From the NCBI GenBank assembly GCA_020722165.1, contig DYLI01000041.1, forward strand, positions 1 to 12,482: 12,482 nt of DNA, read 5' to 3'. The first letter of the stretch is position 1; every line of letters begins with the position of its first letter. A model generated the notes under the pieces. It ran no database searches, was not told the origin of the DNA, and worked only from the letters and a program-made list of their open reading frames with translations. The DNA is from Halothiobacillus neapolitanus (GTDB lineage: Bacteria > Pseudomonadota > Gammaproteobacteria > Halothiobacillales > Halothiobacillaceae). This document shows positions 1 through 6,861 of this stretch, in pieces. The position numbers and the translations under genes were made by a program.

Positions 1-67
1 CCATGTAGGACTGGCGCATCTCGTCTTCGAGATTGACCGGTAAAACTTCCTTGGCAAAATCAGCCAT
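1..67 (-). CDS. gyrA: DNA gyrase subunit A, N-terminal fragment (cut by window edge)
   Basis: Reading leftward from the ATG at 67-65, 22 codons are present before the edge. They begin MADFAKEVLPVN and run on to LEDEMRQSYM. This matches the conserved start of GyrA, where a short 'PVN(I/L)E-E(L/M)--SY' segment precedes the 'DYAMSVIVGRALPD' region that would lie just outside the window. GyrA is the breakage-reunion subunit of the type II topoisomerase that introduces negative supercoils. A GAGAG ribosome binding site ends 9 bases before the ATG. The catalytic tyrosine and other diagnostic parts are not in the window, so ParC is a possible alternative, but the N-terminal wording and the position downstream of mtnA favour gyrA. 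Confidence 0.85.
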   Translation of the reverse strand, partial: MADFAKEVLPVNLEDEMRQSYM

Positions 68-179
68 GCACACCCGCTCTCAACATCATGGGTTCTAAGA
101 ACGAACCGTTAAATAAGGCGCGAAACTATACCACAGTGAGGCGAAAGGCCAGATATAAGCGCTAGGTATTTGGCTTCCT
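68..179 (-). promoter_or_regulatory. gyrA leader with candidate promoter
   Basis: This stretch separates the CusF-like gene from gyrA. On the minus strand a TATAGT hexamer (130-125) fits a sigma-70 -10 box, but I see no good -35 element at 16-18 bases. The leader that would follow contains a small dyad at 91-107, with arms GGTTC and GAACC around a 7-base loop. I see no GC-stem plus T-run terminator behind the CusF-like gene, so transcription from the copper genes could read into gyrA. The promoter call is weak. Confidence 0.3.
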
Positions 180-587
180 TTACTCGATTTTGGTTAACGT
201 CAGTGCGCCTTTAATGGTGTCGGCTTGGAAGCGAATTTTATCTCCTGCTTTGAGCTTATCGAGCATGGCCGGGTCGGCAACGCGAAAAACCATGGTCATC
301 GCTCCCATGCCAAGATTGGGCAGCGGGCCGTGCTTGATGGTGACTTTTCCGGTGGATTGATCCACCTTGCGCACTTCGCCATCGGCCATGGCATCGTTGG
401 TCGCCTGAGTGGCCTGTGCGTCCTTTTGCAGCAGCTCCTGATGTTTTTGCATGCCCTCAGGCGTGCTGTGATTGTGATCGCTGTGGGTTTCGGCGGCCAA
501 AGTATTCACTTGGGCACTCACCTGGGCGCCGAAGCTGAGCGTGAGCGCCAAAAGGCCGGATGTAATGGATGATTGGATAATTTTCAT
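180..587 (-). CDS. CusF-like periplasmic copper-binding protein
   Basis: 135 residues. An N-terminal signal peptide (about 1-25, hydrophobic core GLLALTLSF, then AQVSAQ) indicates export to the periplasm. A short His-rich linker follows (HSDHNH, 35-40). The C-terminal half, about residues 69-135, matches the CusF OB-fold domain: GEVRKVD, then H86, M94 and the MTM motif (M97, M99), then LKAGDKIRF. In E. coli CusF, one His and two Met residues bind Cu(I)/Ag(I) and a Trp caps the site. Here M94 occupies the Trp position, as in many CusF-like proteins of metal clusters. The gene starts 21 bases after the multicopper oxidase stop, with a GAGG ribosome binding site, so it is probably the last gene of that operon. 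The likely role is a periplasmic Cu(I) carrier or buffer. The family call is firm; its partner is unknown because no CusB/CusA is in the window. Confidence 0.85.
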   Translation of the reverse strand: MKIIQSSITSGLLALTLSFGAQVSAQVNTLAAETHSDHNHSTPEGMQKHQELLQKDAQATQATNDAMADGEVRKVDQSTGKVTIKHGPLPNLGMGAMTMVFRVADPAMLDKLKAGDKIRFQADTIKGALTLTKIE

Positions 588-608
588 AGCGATGTCCTCG
601 TGTTTGAA

Positions 609-1979
609 TCAATGGTTGCTGTGGCCGGACGGCTTACGCACCGTCACGGTTGGCGCTGTGGCTGCGGTTTTGGCGCGACGTGGTTCTGGCAGGGGTTTGC
701 CTTTCCAAACATACGCTCGGGTTCCCTTGGGTTGCTTGTAGTCGCCGGGGTCTTTGTAGTTGCCGGACGCGAGTCCCTTGCGGATTTTCACCGTGGTGAA
801 CATGCCGCCCATGCCGATGGCGCCAAACTGGCCGAAGCCGGTCATCATTGGCAGGGTGTTGTCGGGCAGGGGCATTTCCATGGTGGCCATATCGTGCATC
901 CCCTTATCGCCCATCACCATATAATCGGGGACAAGACTGCTGATTGTCTCGGCAATGCCGCCTTGTTCGACCCCGATCATGGTGGGCACGCTATGCCCCA
1001 TGGCGTTCATGGTGTGGTGCGATTTGTGGCAGTGAAACGCCCAGTCGCCCTCGTCGGTGGCATCGAATTCGATGGCGCGCATCTGGCCGACGGCAATATC
1101 CGTTGTCACCTCTGGCCAGCGTGATTCGGGGCGCGTCCAGCCGCCGTCGGTGCCGGTGACTTCAAATTCATGACCATGCAGGTGGATGGGGTGGTTGGTC
1201 ATGGTCAGGTTGCCCACACGGATGCGCACCCGATCCCCAAGTCGGCATACCAGCGGGTCAATGCCGGGAAAGGCGCGGCTATTGAATGTCCAGATATTGA
1301 AATCCAGCATGGTGTTAACGCGCGGGGTGTAGCTGCCGGGGTCAATGTCATAGCTGTTGAGCAAAAAGCAGAAGTCCCGATCCACCGGCATAAACGCCGG
1401 GTCTTTGGGGTGAACAATGAACATGCCCATCATGCCCATCGCCATCTGCGTCATCTCGTCGGCATGTGGGTGGTACATGAAGGTGCCGCTGCGCCGCAGG
1501 GTGAACTCATAAACAAAGGTCTGACCTGGCGGAATGGCGGGCTGGGTCAGGCCGGCCACGCCATCCATGCCGTTGGGCAGGCGTTGGCCATGCCAGTGGA
1601 TGGTGGTGACTTCGGGCAGGCGGTTGGTGACGAACAGACGCACCCGGTCGCCCTCGACCGCCTCAATGGTCGGGCCGGGACTCTGGCCGTTGTAACCCCA
1701 AAGCCTGGCGTTCATGCCGGGGGCGATTTCGCGCACCACCGGCTCGGCCACCAGATGAAATTCCTTCACCCCCTGATTCATGCGAAACGGCAGCGTCCAG
1801 CCATTCAGCGTCACCACCGGGTTGTAGGGTCGCCCTTGTGCAGGCGCGACGGGGGCTTGCGTGCTGGCGTTATCCATTACCGCGACTTCGGGCAGCGCCG
1901 CCAGCGCGCTTTTATGCACCAAACCACTGGCTAAAGCGGCAAAACCCGCCTTGAATAAAAAATCTCGACGTGTGCTCAT
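609..1979 (-). CDS. Tat-exported two-domain multicopper oxidase (copper oxidase)
   Basis: 456 residues from the ATG at 1979. A longer in-frame start at 2042 is rejected because it would run into the TolC-family gene, whereas 1979 has an AAAGAGAT ribosome binding site and begins directly with a Tat signal (STRRDFLFKAG). The first cupredoxin domain (about 50-192) has HWH at 128-130 and HPH at 170-172. The second (about 200-340) has HPIHLHGH at 263-270 and HCH at 316-318. The type 1 copper ligands would be H263, C317, H322 and axial M327; the other His residues form the trinuclear centre. Only the second domain has the type 1 Cys, as in small trimeric laccases. A Met-rich tail (about 353-393) follows. 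Likely role: periplasmic oxidation of Cu(I) to less toxic Cu(II), or of phenolic compounds. It sits between TolC-type and CusF-like genes, which favours copper tolerance. The substrate is inferred, not shown. Confidence 0.9.
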   Translation of the reverse strand: MSTRRDFLFKAGFAALASGLVHKSALAALPEVAVMDNASTQAPVAPAQGRPYNPVVTLNGWTLPFRMNQGVKEFHLVAEPVVREIAPGMNARLWGYNGQSPGPTIEAVEGDRVRLFVTNRLPEVTTIHWHGQRLPNGMDGVAGLTQPAIPPGQTFVYEFTLRRSGTFMYHPHADEMTQMAMGMMGMFIVHPKDPAFMPVDRDFCFLLNSYDIDPGSYTPRVNTMLDFNIWTFNSRAFPGIDPLVCRLGDRVRIRVGNLTMTNHPIHLHGHEFEVTGTDGGWTRPESRWPEVTTDIAVGQMRAIEFDATDEGDWAFHCHKSHHTMNAMGHSVPTMIGVEQGGIAETISSLVPDYMVMGDKGMHDMATMEMPLPDNTLPMMTGFGQFGAIGMGGMFTTVKIRKGLASGNYKDPGDYKQPKGTRAYVWKGKPLPEPRRAKTAATAPTVTVRKPSGHSNH

Positions 1980-1998
1980 GATTTGAATCTCTTTGAAT

Positions 1999-3411
1999 TT
2001 AGTGACCGCCGGCGGCTTCTTCAGCGGCAGTGGGGGCGGCAAGCATCATGCGGCTGGACTGCGGGCTACCGACACTCAGCGCCATGCGCAGATCGGCTTC
2101 GGCCTGCCAGAAGTTGCGTTGTGCATCGATAGCACCAATCACCGCCTGAATCTGCACGCGCGCATCGGCCAACAGCTCGAACACGCCAATCAACATGCCG
2201 TTGTAGCGCAGCACGTTTTCCTCGGCGATACGCTGGCGCAAAGGCACGATTTCCTGACGGTAATGCCGTGCCAGATCAAACGCGGTGCGGTAACGCAAAT
2301 AGGCTTCGCGCGCTTCGGAACGCGCTTTAATCGCCGTGCCACGTAAGCTTTCCACCGCCTGCATGTACACCGCCTCATTGCGCGCAATACGTGCTTCGCC
2401 CAGATCAAAAATCGGCAAGACGATTTCGATCTCATAACCGCGCTTGGTGGGCAGGTTTTCGTTGTAGCTGGTATTGAGCGCAGCCACATCCAGCACATTG
2501 CCAAAACGTGTCACCTTGCTTAAGTCCATGGTTTTGGACAGCGCCACGGCCTGTTGACGCGCCTGCTGCACATCCAGACGCTCGCGCAAGGCCTGTTGCT
2601 CGACATCAGACTGTGTGCGCGCCTCAGTAGGCAAATCAGGCAGACGTTCCGGCAGGGTGAATGCCGTCTGCGTGCCCCACAGTCCAAGTTGACGAATCAG
2701 GCGCTCGCGCGTCTCCCCGACATGCCCCTGCGCCAAGGCCAGCCGCGCCGTGGCATCGGCGTAAAACGCCTGTTCACGCGCCTGTTCGCGCACGCCCCAG
2801 TTGCCCGCCGCGCTCATGCGCTTGGCCAGTTCGGCGCTGGCCTTGGCGGCCTCGTTAACTTTGCGCCAGTAGCGCAGGCTTTCTTCGGCGGCGAGCGCAT
2901 CAACCCATGCTTTGCGCGTCTCCAGGGCAATGCCCATGACCATCTGACTGGTGCGCAGGCGCACTGCCTCCAGCTGATCTTCGGCAATCTCCATGCGCGC
3001 GGGCATGGTCAGCAGATCGAAAATGCCGAACACAAAGCGGCGCTCGATTTCGATTTCCGCCCCCTGCTCGGTGCGTGAATAGCTGAAACCGGGGTTGCGC
3101 AGCCGCCCCGCCTGCACGCGCTCAGCATCGGCAATGCCCACATCGGACAAAACCATGCGCAAGGCCGGGTTATTCAGCAGCGCAATACGCACCGCGTCAT
3201 CGGCACTTAGCGGCTGCTTTTTGAGTAGTTCAGCCAGCACTGTGCTGACATCTTCGCCCTGTTTAGGCAGCGCTTGCTGTTCGCTCGTCAGCAGGCGCGC
3301 ATCGGTCTCGCGCTGCACGCCGCTTAAGCCTGCATCCGGTTGCAGGGTCGCGCAGCCAGCCAAGGCCAAACCTATGGCCAGCAGTAATGGAATGCGTACC
3401 AATGGATTCAT
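1999..3411 (-). CDS. TolC/CusC-family outer-membrane efflux lipoprotein
   Basis: 470 residues. A lipoprotein signal (hydrophobic stretch then LAGC) predicts lipid attachment at C20, as in CusC, CzcC and OprM. The mature protein shows the outer membrane factor pattern of two similar halves rich in long helices: a first helical start at about 69-85 (SADDAVRIALLNNPALR), and a second half with YEIEIVLPIFDLGEARIARNEA and a final NFWQAEADLRMALSVG. These proteins form trimeric channels across the outer membrane and dock onto RND or similar inner-membrane pumps. The ATG overlaps the stop of the preceding small gene in an ATGA, so the two are probably translationally coupled. The stop is 19 bases before the multicopper oxidase ATG. 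No adaptor or pump gene is in the window, so it must work with components encoded elsewhere or in a role I cannot see. Confidence 0.9.
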   Translation of the reverse strand: MNPLVRIPLLLAIGLALAGCATLQPDAGLSGVQRETDARLLTSEQQALPKQGEDVSTVLAELLKKQPLSADDAVRIALLNNPALRMVLSDVGIADAERVQAGRLRNPGFSYSRTEQGAEIEIERRFVFGIFDLLTMPARMEIAEDQLEAVRLRTSQMVMGIALETRKAWVDALAAEESLRYWRKVNEAAKASAELAKRMSAAGNWGVREQAREQAFYADATARLALAQGHVGETRERLIRQLGLWGTQTAFTLPERLPDLPTEARTQSDVEQQALRERLDVQQARQQAVALSKTMDLSKVTRFGNVLDVAALNTSYNENLPTKRGYEIEIVLPIFDLGEARIARNEAVYMQAVESLRGTAIKARSEAREAYLRYRTAFDLARHYRQEIVPLRQRIAEENVLRYNGMLIGVFELLADARVQIQAVIGAIDAQRNFWQAEADLRMALSVGSPQSSRMMLAAPTAAEEAAGGH

Positions 3412-3731
3412 TGCGCACCTCCCATAGCATGTCCGGCATGTTCATTTGCCATCATCGCGCCATGCCCGGCATGGCCGGGTGAATTGGCCACACGCGCATT
3501 GACCTCAGCCCAAGGCACAAGCAGAGTGGGTTGAAACGGGATGTAGTCAAGAAAAACCGAGGGATATTCAAGCGGCGCAAGCTTGGCTTCCGCTTGATCG
3601 ACACGAGGCATTGCCGTAGTTGGGGTTGGGGTCATCGCCATGGCAGGAGCAGGTTCATCCTGCGCCGCAAGCTGCAAAGGCAGGCACAGCAGCAAGGCCA
3701 AGCCTGCCGCAAACGTAAATCGAAGGTTCAT
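3408..3731 (-). CDS. Small exported His/Met-rich protein, copper-cluster associated
   Basis: 107 residues from the ATG at 3731, chosen because GGAGGG lies 6 bases upstream and a clear signal peptide follows (hydrophobic core FAAGLALLLCLPLQLAAQ). A longer in-frame start at 3803 adds 24 residues without a ribosome binding site. The mature part is Pro/Met-rich (about 27-41), then has an aromatic segment EYPSVFLDYIPFQ with VPWAEVNARV (about 55-81), and ends in a His/Met tail (HAGHGAMM, HAGHAM). Short exported proteins with a 'Y-SVF--Y-PF----W---N--V' pattern are, from memory, found next to TolC and CusAB genes in metal clusters, but I know of no established function. The stop overlaps the TolC-family ATG by 4 bases (ATGA). 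Copper binding by the tail is an inference from composition. Confidence 0.8.
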   Translation of the reverse strand: MNLRFTFAAGLALLLCLPLQLAAQDEPAPAMAMTPTPTTAMPRVDQAEAKLAPLEYPSVFLDYIPFQPTLLVPWAEVNARVANSPGHAGHGAMMANEHAGHAMGGAQ

Positions 3732-3816
3732 GTGAAAGCCCTCCTCAATCTGAATTAAAGACCATGCCGCGTACCCCCATCCTGACGGATCAGGGCGTAG
3801 CACGGCGCATCAAGAT
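3732..3816 (-). other. Intercistronic gap with small dyad
   Basis: 85 bases between two copper-block genes. It contains a short perfect dyad at 3781-3794 (CCTGA, 4-base loop, TCAGG) with no T-run, so it is not a convincing terminator. The strong Shine-Dalgarno GGAGGG of the downstream gene lies at its end. No good promoter was found by eye. Confidence 0.3.
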
Positions 3817-4194
3817 TCAGAGGGAGAGCGGGGGGCGCAGCGGCGGCAGAGAAATGTGTGAAGAAAAATGTGCGAAATGCGGCGCAATCACGTTGTCAGG
3901 CAAGCGCTCACGCAAAAACACCCGCGTAGGCGTGGCAATAAAATGCGCCAGTGCAAAACAATGCGGGCAGTTATCGGACACAGACGCGGTGTCGCCCGTG
4001 CCGTCGGTGATGCCCTCATCAACATGATGATGACAGGCCGAATCCATTGGTTCATGCGCTCCGATGCCATTGACTCCGGCCACAGATTGCGCAGCCGTTT
4101 CCATATTGCACATGCTCATGCTCACCCCGGCGATGCCCTGCACGGGGAGCACAATGGTAAGCAGCAGGATAAGCAGTTGGCGCAGCAGTTTCAT
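3817..4194 (-). CDS. Small exported Cys/His-rich protein of the copper block
   Basis: 125 residues. The N-terminus is a typical signal peptide (MKLLRQLLILLLTIVLPVQGIAG). The mature part has Met/Cys and His clusters: MSMCNM (about 26-31), CHHH (about 54-57) and CPHC (about 76-79), followed by FALAHF. Short secreted proteins with a signal and a CPxC/CPHC motif occur in the DUF2946/CopL-like group near bacterial copper genes; I think this is such a protein but cannot confirm the family. The ribosome binding site is weak. It starts 105 bases after the mtnA stop and is followed, after 85 bases, by the other small copper-block gene. Likely a periplasmic metal-binding protein; the function is not established. 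It is the first gene of the block in the direction of transcription. Confidence 0.7.
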   Translation of the reverse strand: MKLLRQLLILLLTIVLPVQGIAGVSMSMCNMETAAQSVAGVNGIGAHEPMDSACHHHVDEGITDGTGDTASVSDNCPHCFALAHFIATPTRVFLRERLPDNVIAPHFAHFSSHISLPPLRPPLSL

Positions 4195-4299
4195 GAAGAA
4201 GCTTAATGTCTATGGCAACGAAGTCATGAGTAAGAGGCTAAGGCGCTAAAACAGCTTGCGCAAATAGATTTTTCAAACACGTCATTAACAAATTGCAAA
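4195..4299 (-). promoter_or_regulatory. Gap between mtnA and the copper block, possible operon promoter
   Basis: 105 bases. No clear terminator for mtnA is visible. A TTGAAA hexamer on the minus strand is followed after 17 bases by TGTTTT, a poor sigma-70 match. A TTGCGCAA palindrome lies in the spacer. I see no CueR-type 19-base spacer promoter. A promoter for the copper block is expected somewhere here, but I cannot place it with confidence. Confidence 0.25.
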
Positions 4300-5313
4300 T
4301 CAAGCCAGTAATGCCCGCACCGCGTCCGCCGTCGGCTGCTCTATCACCCCGCGCTCAGTCACAATCGCGTCGATCAAATCCGCTGGGGTCACATCAAACG
4401 AGGGATTCCACGCCGCTACACCCGCAGGCGCAATCGGCACGCCGGCCAAGGACGTGATCTCGCTCATCGGGCGCGTTTCAATCGGAATCAAATTGCCGTG
4501 CGCCAGGCTCAGATCAAAGGTACTCGAAGGCGCAACCACCATGAATTTCACCCCGTGATGCCGCGCCAAAATCGCCAGGCCGTAGGTGCCGATCTTGTTG
4601 GCGGTATCGCCATTGGCAGTAATGCGATCTGCTCCGACGATGACCCAACCCACCTGCCCCGTGCGCAGCAAGCTGGCCGCCGCACCTTCACACTGCAAGG
4701 TCACAGGAATACCGTCCTGCTGCAATTCCCAAGCCGTTAAACGTGCGCCCTGCAACCAGGGGCGGGTTTCATCTGCAAACACCTGCGTAATGCGTTGCTG
4801 AGCGTAGGCCGAACGAATCACACCCAAGGCCGTGCCATAACCCGCTGTCGCCAAAGAACCGGTGTTGCAATGCGTTAATACGGCTAAACCCGGCTCAATC
4901 AAGGTCGCACCCAGCTCGCCCATGCGTCGATTGGCGGCAATGTCCTCGGTTTCAATGCTCAAGGCTTCCTGTTCCAAACGCACCGCGTCGCCGCCTGCGT
5001 CTAAAACCTTTCCCATGCGCTCCAGAGCCCAAAATAAATTGACCGCCGTGGGGCGGGATTCAGCAAGTTTTTGTATTTCAATGCGAATACGTGCCACATC
5101 AGTGGCATGTTGCGCCGCAAGCACCACACCAAACGCCGCCGCCACGCCAATCGCCGGGGCACCGCGCACCACCATATCGCGTATGGCCTCGGCGACATTC
5201 TGTGCGCGGGTACATTTCAGAACAACCCGCTCATGCGGTAAGCGACGTTGATCGAGTAATTCAAGCGTTGTGCCTGTCCAGCGCAAAGCGCGCACCGTGT
5301 CGAATTGCTGCAT
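4300..5313 (-). CDS. mtnA: Methylthioribose-1-phosphate isomerase
   Basis: 337 residues, the usual length for MtnA. The enzyme converts 5-methylthioribose-1-phosphate to methylthioribulose-1-phosphate in the cytosolic methionine salvage pathway. Family motifs are clear: RGAPAIG (50-56), the HCNTG loop with the catalytic Cys (C149), and VGADRI--NGD--NKIGTY with the catalytic Asp (D229). The C-terminal part (VAPSSTFDLS, then DVTPADLIDAIVTERGV) is also typical. The ATG at 5313 is preceded by AGGTGG; the open frame extends to 5496, but that would add about 60 unrelated residues and overlap ccoG on the opposite strand. One oddity is QCEGAAA (207-213), where I expect an Asp followed by S/N-AAA or a similar pattern; the acid is Glu (E209). 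In Pseudomonas, mtnA lies directly upstream of gyrA; here five copper genes separate them. Confidence 0.95.
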   Translation of the reverse strand: MQQFDTVRALRWTGTTLELLDQRRLPHERVVLKCTRAQNVAEAIRDMVVRGAPAIGVAAAFGVVLAAQHATDVARIRIEIQKLAESRPTAVNLFWALERMGKVLDAGGDAVRLEQEALSIETEDIAANRRMGELGATLIEPGLAVLTHCNTGSLATAGYGTALGVIRSAYAQQRITQVFADETRPWLQGARLTAWELQQDGIPVTLQCEGAAASLLRTGQVGWVIVGADRITANGDTANKIGTYGLAILARHHGVKFMVVAPSSTFDLSLAHGNLIPIETRPMSEITSLAGVPIAPAGVAAWNPSFDVTPADLIDAIVTERGVIEQPTADAVRALLA

Positions 5314-5370
5314 ATCCCACCTTTGATATCGTTGACTTAGGAACTCTGGGGGCTTGAAGCAGCCTAGTGC

Positions 5371-5391
5371 TATTATCAGCCGCCGATAATA
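5371..5391. promoter_or_regulatory. Perfect palindrome between divergent mtnA and ccoG
   Basis: Two 7-base arms, TATTATC (5371-5377) and GATAATA (5385-5391), are exact reverse complements around a 7-base spacer. The site lies 34 bases before the ccoG GTG and 58 bases before the mtnA ATG. Each arm contains a GATAAT or TATTAT hexamer that could serve as a -10 box on one strand or the other, though I find no good -35 partner. It could be a dimeric regulator operator or overlapping divergent promoters. It does not match the FNR/Anr consensus. Confidence 0.4.
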
Positions 5392-5424
5392 TACCCAAGA
5401 ACATGATGACTCAGGAGGCCAGTC

Positions 5425-6858
5425 GTGTCCGAGCAAAAAATCAAAGTGGTGCATGAAGACGAAGAAACCATGTATCAAAAGCGCGAGCCGATTCACCCTC
5501 GCTCGATCAAGGGTCGTTTTCGCACCTTTAAATCATCCATGCTACTCATGGCGTTCGCTGTGTTTTATTTTCTGCCTTGGGTACGTTGGGATCATGGCGG
5601 CTCGGTCACTCAGGCGGTGCTGTATGACCTACCCAATCGCCGCTTCTATATCTTCGATTTGATTGTGCATCCGCAGGATATTTATTGGCTGGCTGGTGCG
5701 CTGATTATCTTTGCCTGGTTACTATTTTTCGCCACCAGCGTGGTTGGGCGGGCGTTCTGTGGTTATTTTTGCTTCCAAACACTATGGACGGATGCGTTCA
5801 TGTTTATCGAACGCTGGATTCAAGGCGACCGCCCGGCGCAAATCAAGCTCGACAAAATGCCGTGGAATGCACAAAAAATCACCCGCAAGGGTCTGACATG
5901 GCTGGCGTGGTTGGCGCTTGCATGGTGGACGGGCTTTACCTTTACCGCCTACTGGGTGGATGCACCAACCCTGTTCGTCGAGTTTTTCCAGGGCACCGCG
6001 CCGCAGCCTGCTTATTTCACCATCGGTTTACTCACGGCGATCACCTTTGTGGTCGCAGGCTTCGTGCGTGAGCAAGTGTGTTTTTACATGTGTCCCTACG
6101 CCCGTTTCCAGGCGGTGATGTTCGACAAGGAAACCATCATCCCAACCTACGATTACCCGCGTGGCGAAGGCGAACAGGGGCGCACCCACTTGGCACGCGG
6201 GCTAAAAACCCAAGATGAGCGCAAAACAAGTGGTCATGGCGACTGCATTGACTGCGGCCTGTGCGTGCAGGTCTGCCCTACTGGGATTGATATTCGTGAC
6301 GGTCTGCAAATTGGCTGCATTAACTGCGGCTTGTGCATTGATGCCTGTGACGAAATCATGGACAAGCAAGGCTGGCAACGCGGCTTGATTCGTTATGCCT
6401 CAGAACTGGAGATCGAAACCAAGCAGAAGCCGCATCTACTCAAACCCAAAACCATCGGCTATGGCCTTGCCATTTTAGTGGCCACTGGCTTGTTGGCCTG
6501 GAGTATCTTTAACCAGGCCAAAATGGACTTCAGCGTAGCGCAAGTACGCAGCCCGCTGGCCGTGTTAATGTCCGATGGCCGGGTACAAAACAGCTATGAG
6601 ATCAAAATCAACAACAAGCTCACACGCCCGCTCAAGCTGGATATGAATCTACGCGATCTGCCCAAAGGCGAACTTGAAATTGCAGGTACGGCGAAGGAAA
6701 TCATCGTGCCGACCGATGGTTATATCAACTTGCTGGTCCGGGTACGGCAACCCATGACCTCGCGGGGCGCACAGCAAAAGTTTGAGTTTGTTCTCATCGA
6801 CAAAGATGGCGAAGTACCGCCAACAAACATGCCCACCACTTTCAACATGCCTCGGTAA
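5425..6858 (+). CDS. ccoG: cbb3 oxidase accessory ferredoxin-like protein CcoG (FixG/RdxA)
   Basis: 477 residues from a GTG start with a strong AGGAGG 6 bases upstream. CcoG is a membrane iron-sulfur protein implicated in reducing Cu(II) to Cu(I) for cbb3 cytochrome oxidase assembly. Membrane segments are visible at about 38-53, 86-107, 156-177, 197-214 and 343-362. Two [4Fe-4S] binding motifs occur: C274, C277, C280, C284-P, and C298, C301, C304, C308. A further Cys pair (C112, C116) and C219/C223-P sit near the membrane segments. At C116 the usual CP is CF. The C-terminal part from about 365 is the Ig-like FixG C-terminal domain. Only 3 bases separate its stop from ccoH, so this is the first gene of ccoGHIS. 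Confidence 0.95.
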   Translation: MSEQKIKVVHEDEETMYQKREPIHPRSIKGRFRTFKSSMLLMAFAVFYFLPWVRWDHGGSVTQAVLYDLPNRRFYIFDLIVHPQDIYWLAGALIIFAWLLFFATSVVGRAFCGYFCFQTLWTDAFMFIERWIQGDRPAQIKLDKMPWNAQKITRKGLTWLAWLALAWWTGFTFTAYWVDAPTLFVEFFQGTAPQPAYFTIGLLTAITFVVAGFVREQVCFYMCPYARFQAVMFDKETIIPTYDYPRGEGEQGRTHLARGLKTQDERKTSGHGDCIDCGLCVQVCPTGIDIRDGLQIGCINCGLCIDACDEIMDKQGWQRGLIRYASELEIETKQKPHLLKPKTIGYGLAILVATGLLAWSIFNQAKMDFSVAQVRSPLAVLMSDGRVQNSYEIKINNKLTRPLKLDMNLRDLPKGELEIAGTAKEIIVPTDGYINLLVRVRQPMTSRGAQQKFEFVLIDKDGEVPPTNMPTTFNMPR

Positions 6859-6861
6859 ATC

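Noticed and set aside
573..1124. Plus-strand open frame of 183 codons
   Set aside because: It is an antisense shadow of the end of the multicopper oxidase gene, with no recognisable domain.
1170..1934. Long plus-strand open frame of 254 codons opposite the multicopper oxidase
   Set aside because: It lacks a ribosome binding site and family features, is rich in His and Gly as expected from reading the opposite strand of a Met/His-rich gene, and lies wholly within the well-supported oxidase gene.
2554..3078. Plus-strand open frame of 174 codons
   Set aside because: It is antisense to the TolC-family gene and has an Arg/Gln/Leu-rich composition typical of such shadows.
5323..5337. Possible FNR/Anr box (TTGAT followed by TTGAC) ahead of ccoG
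   Set aside because: The second half should be ATCAA; the element is a direct repeat and not the required dyad.
5314..5496. N-terminal extension of mtnA to 5496
   Set aside because: It would overlap ccoG on the opposite strand and add non-family residues; AGGTGG marks the start at 5313.
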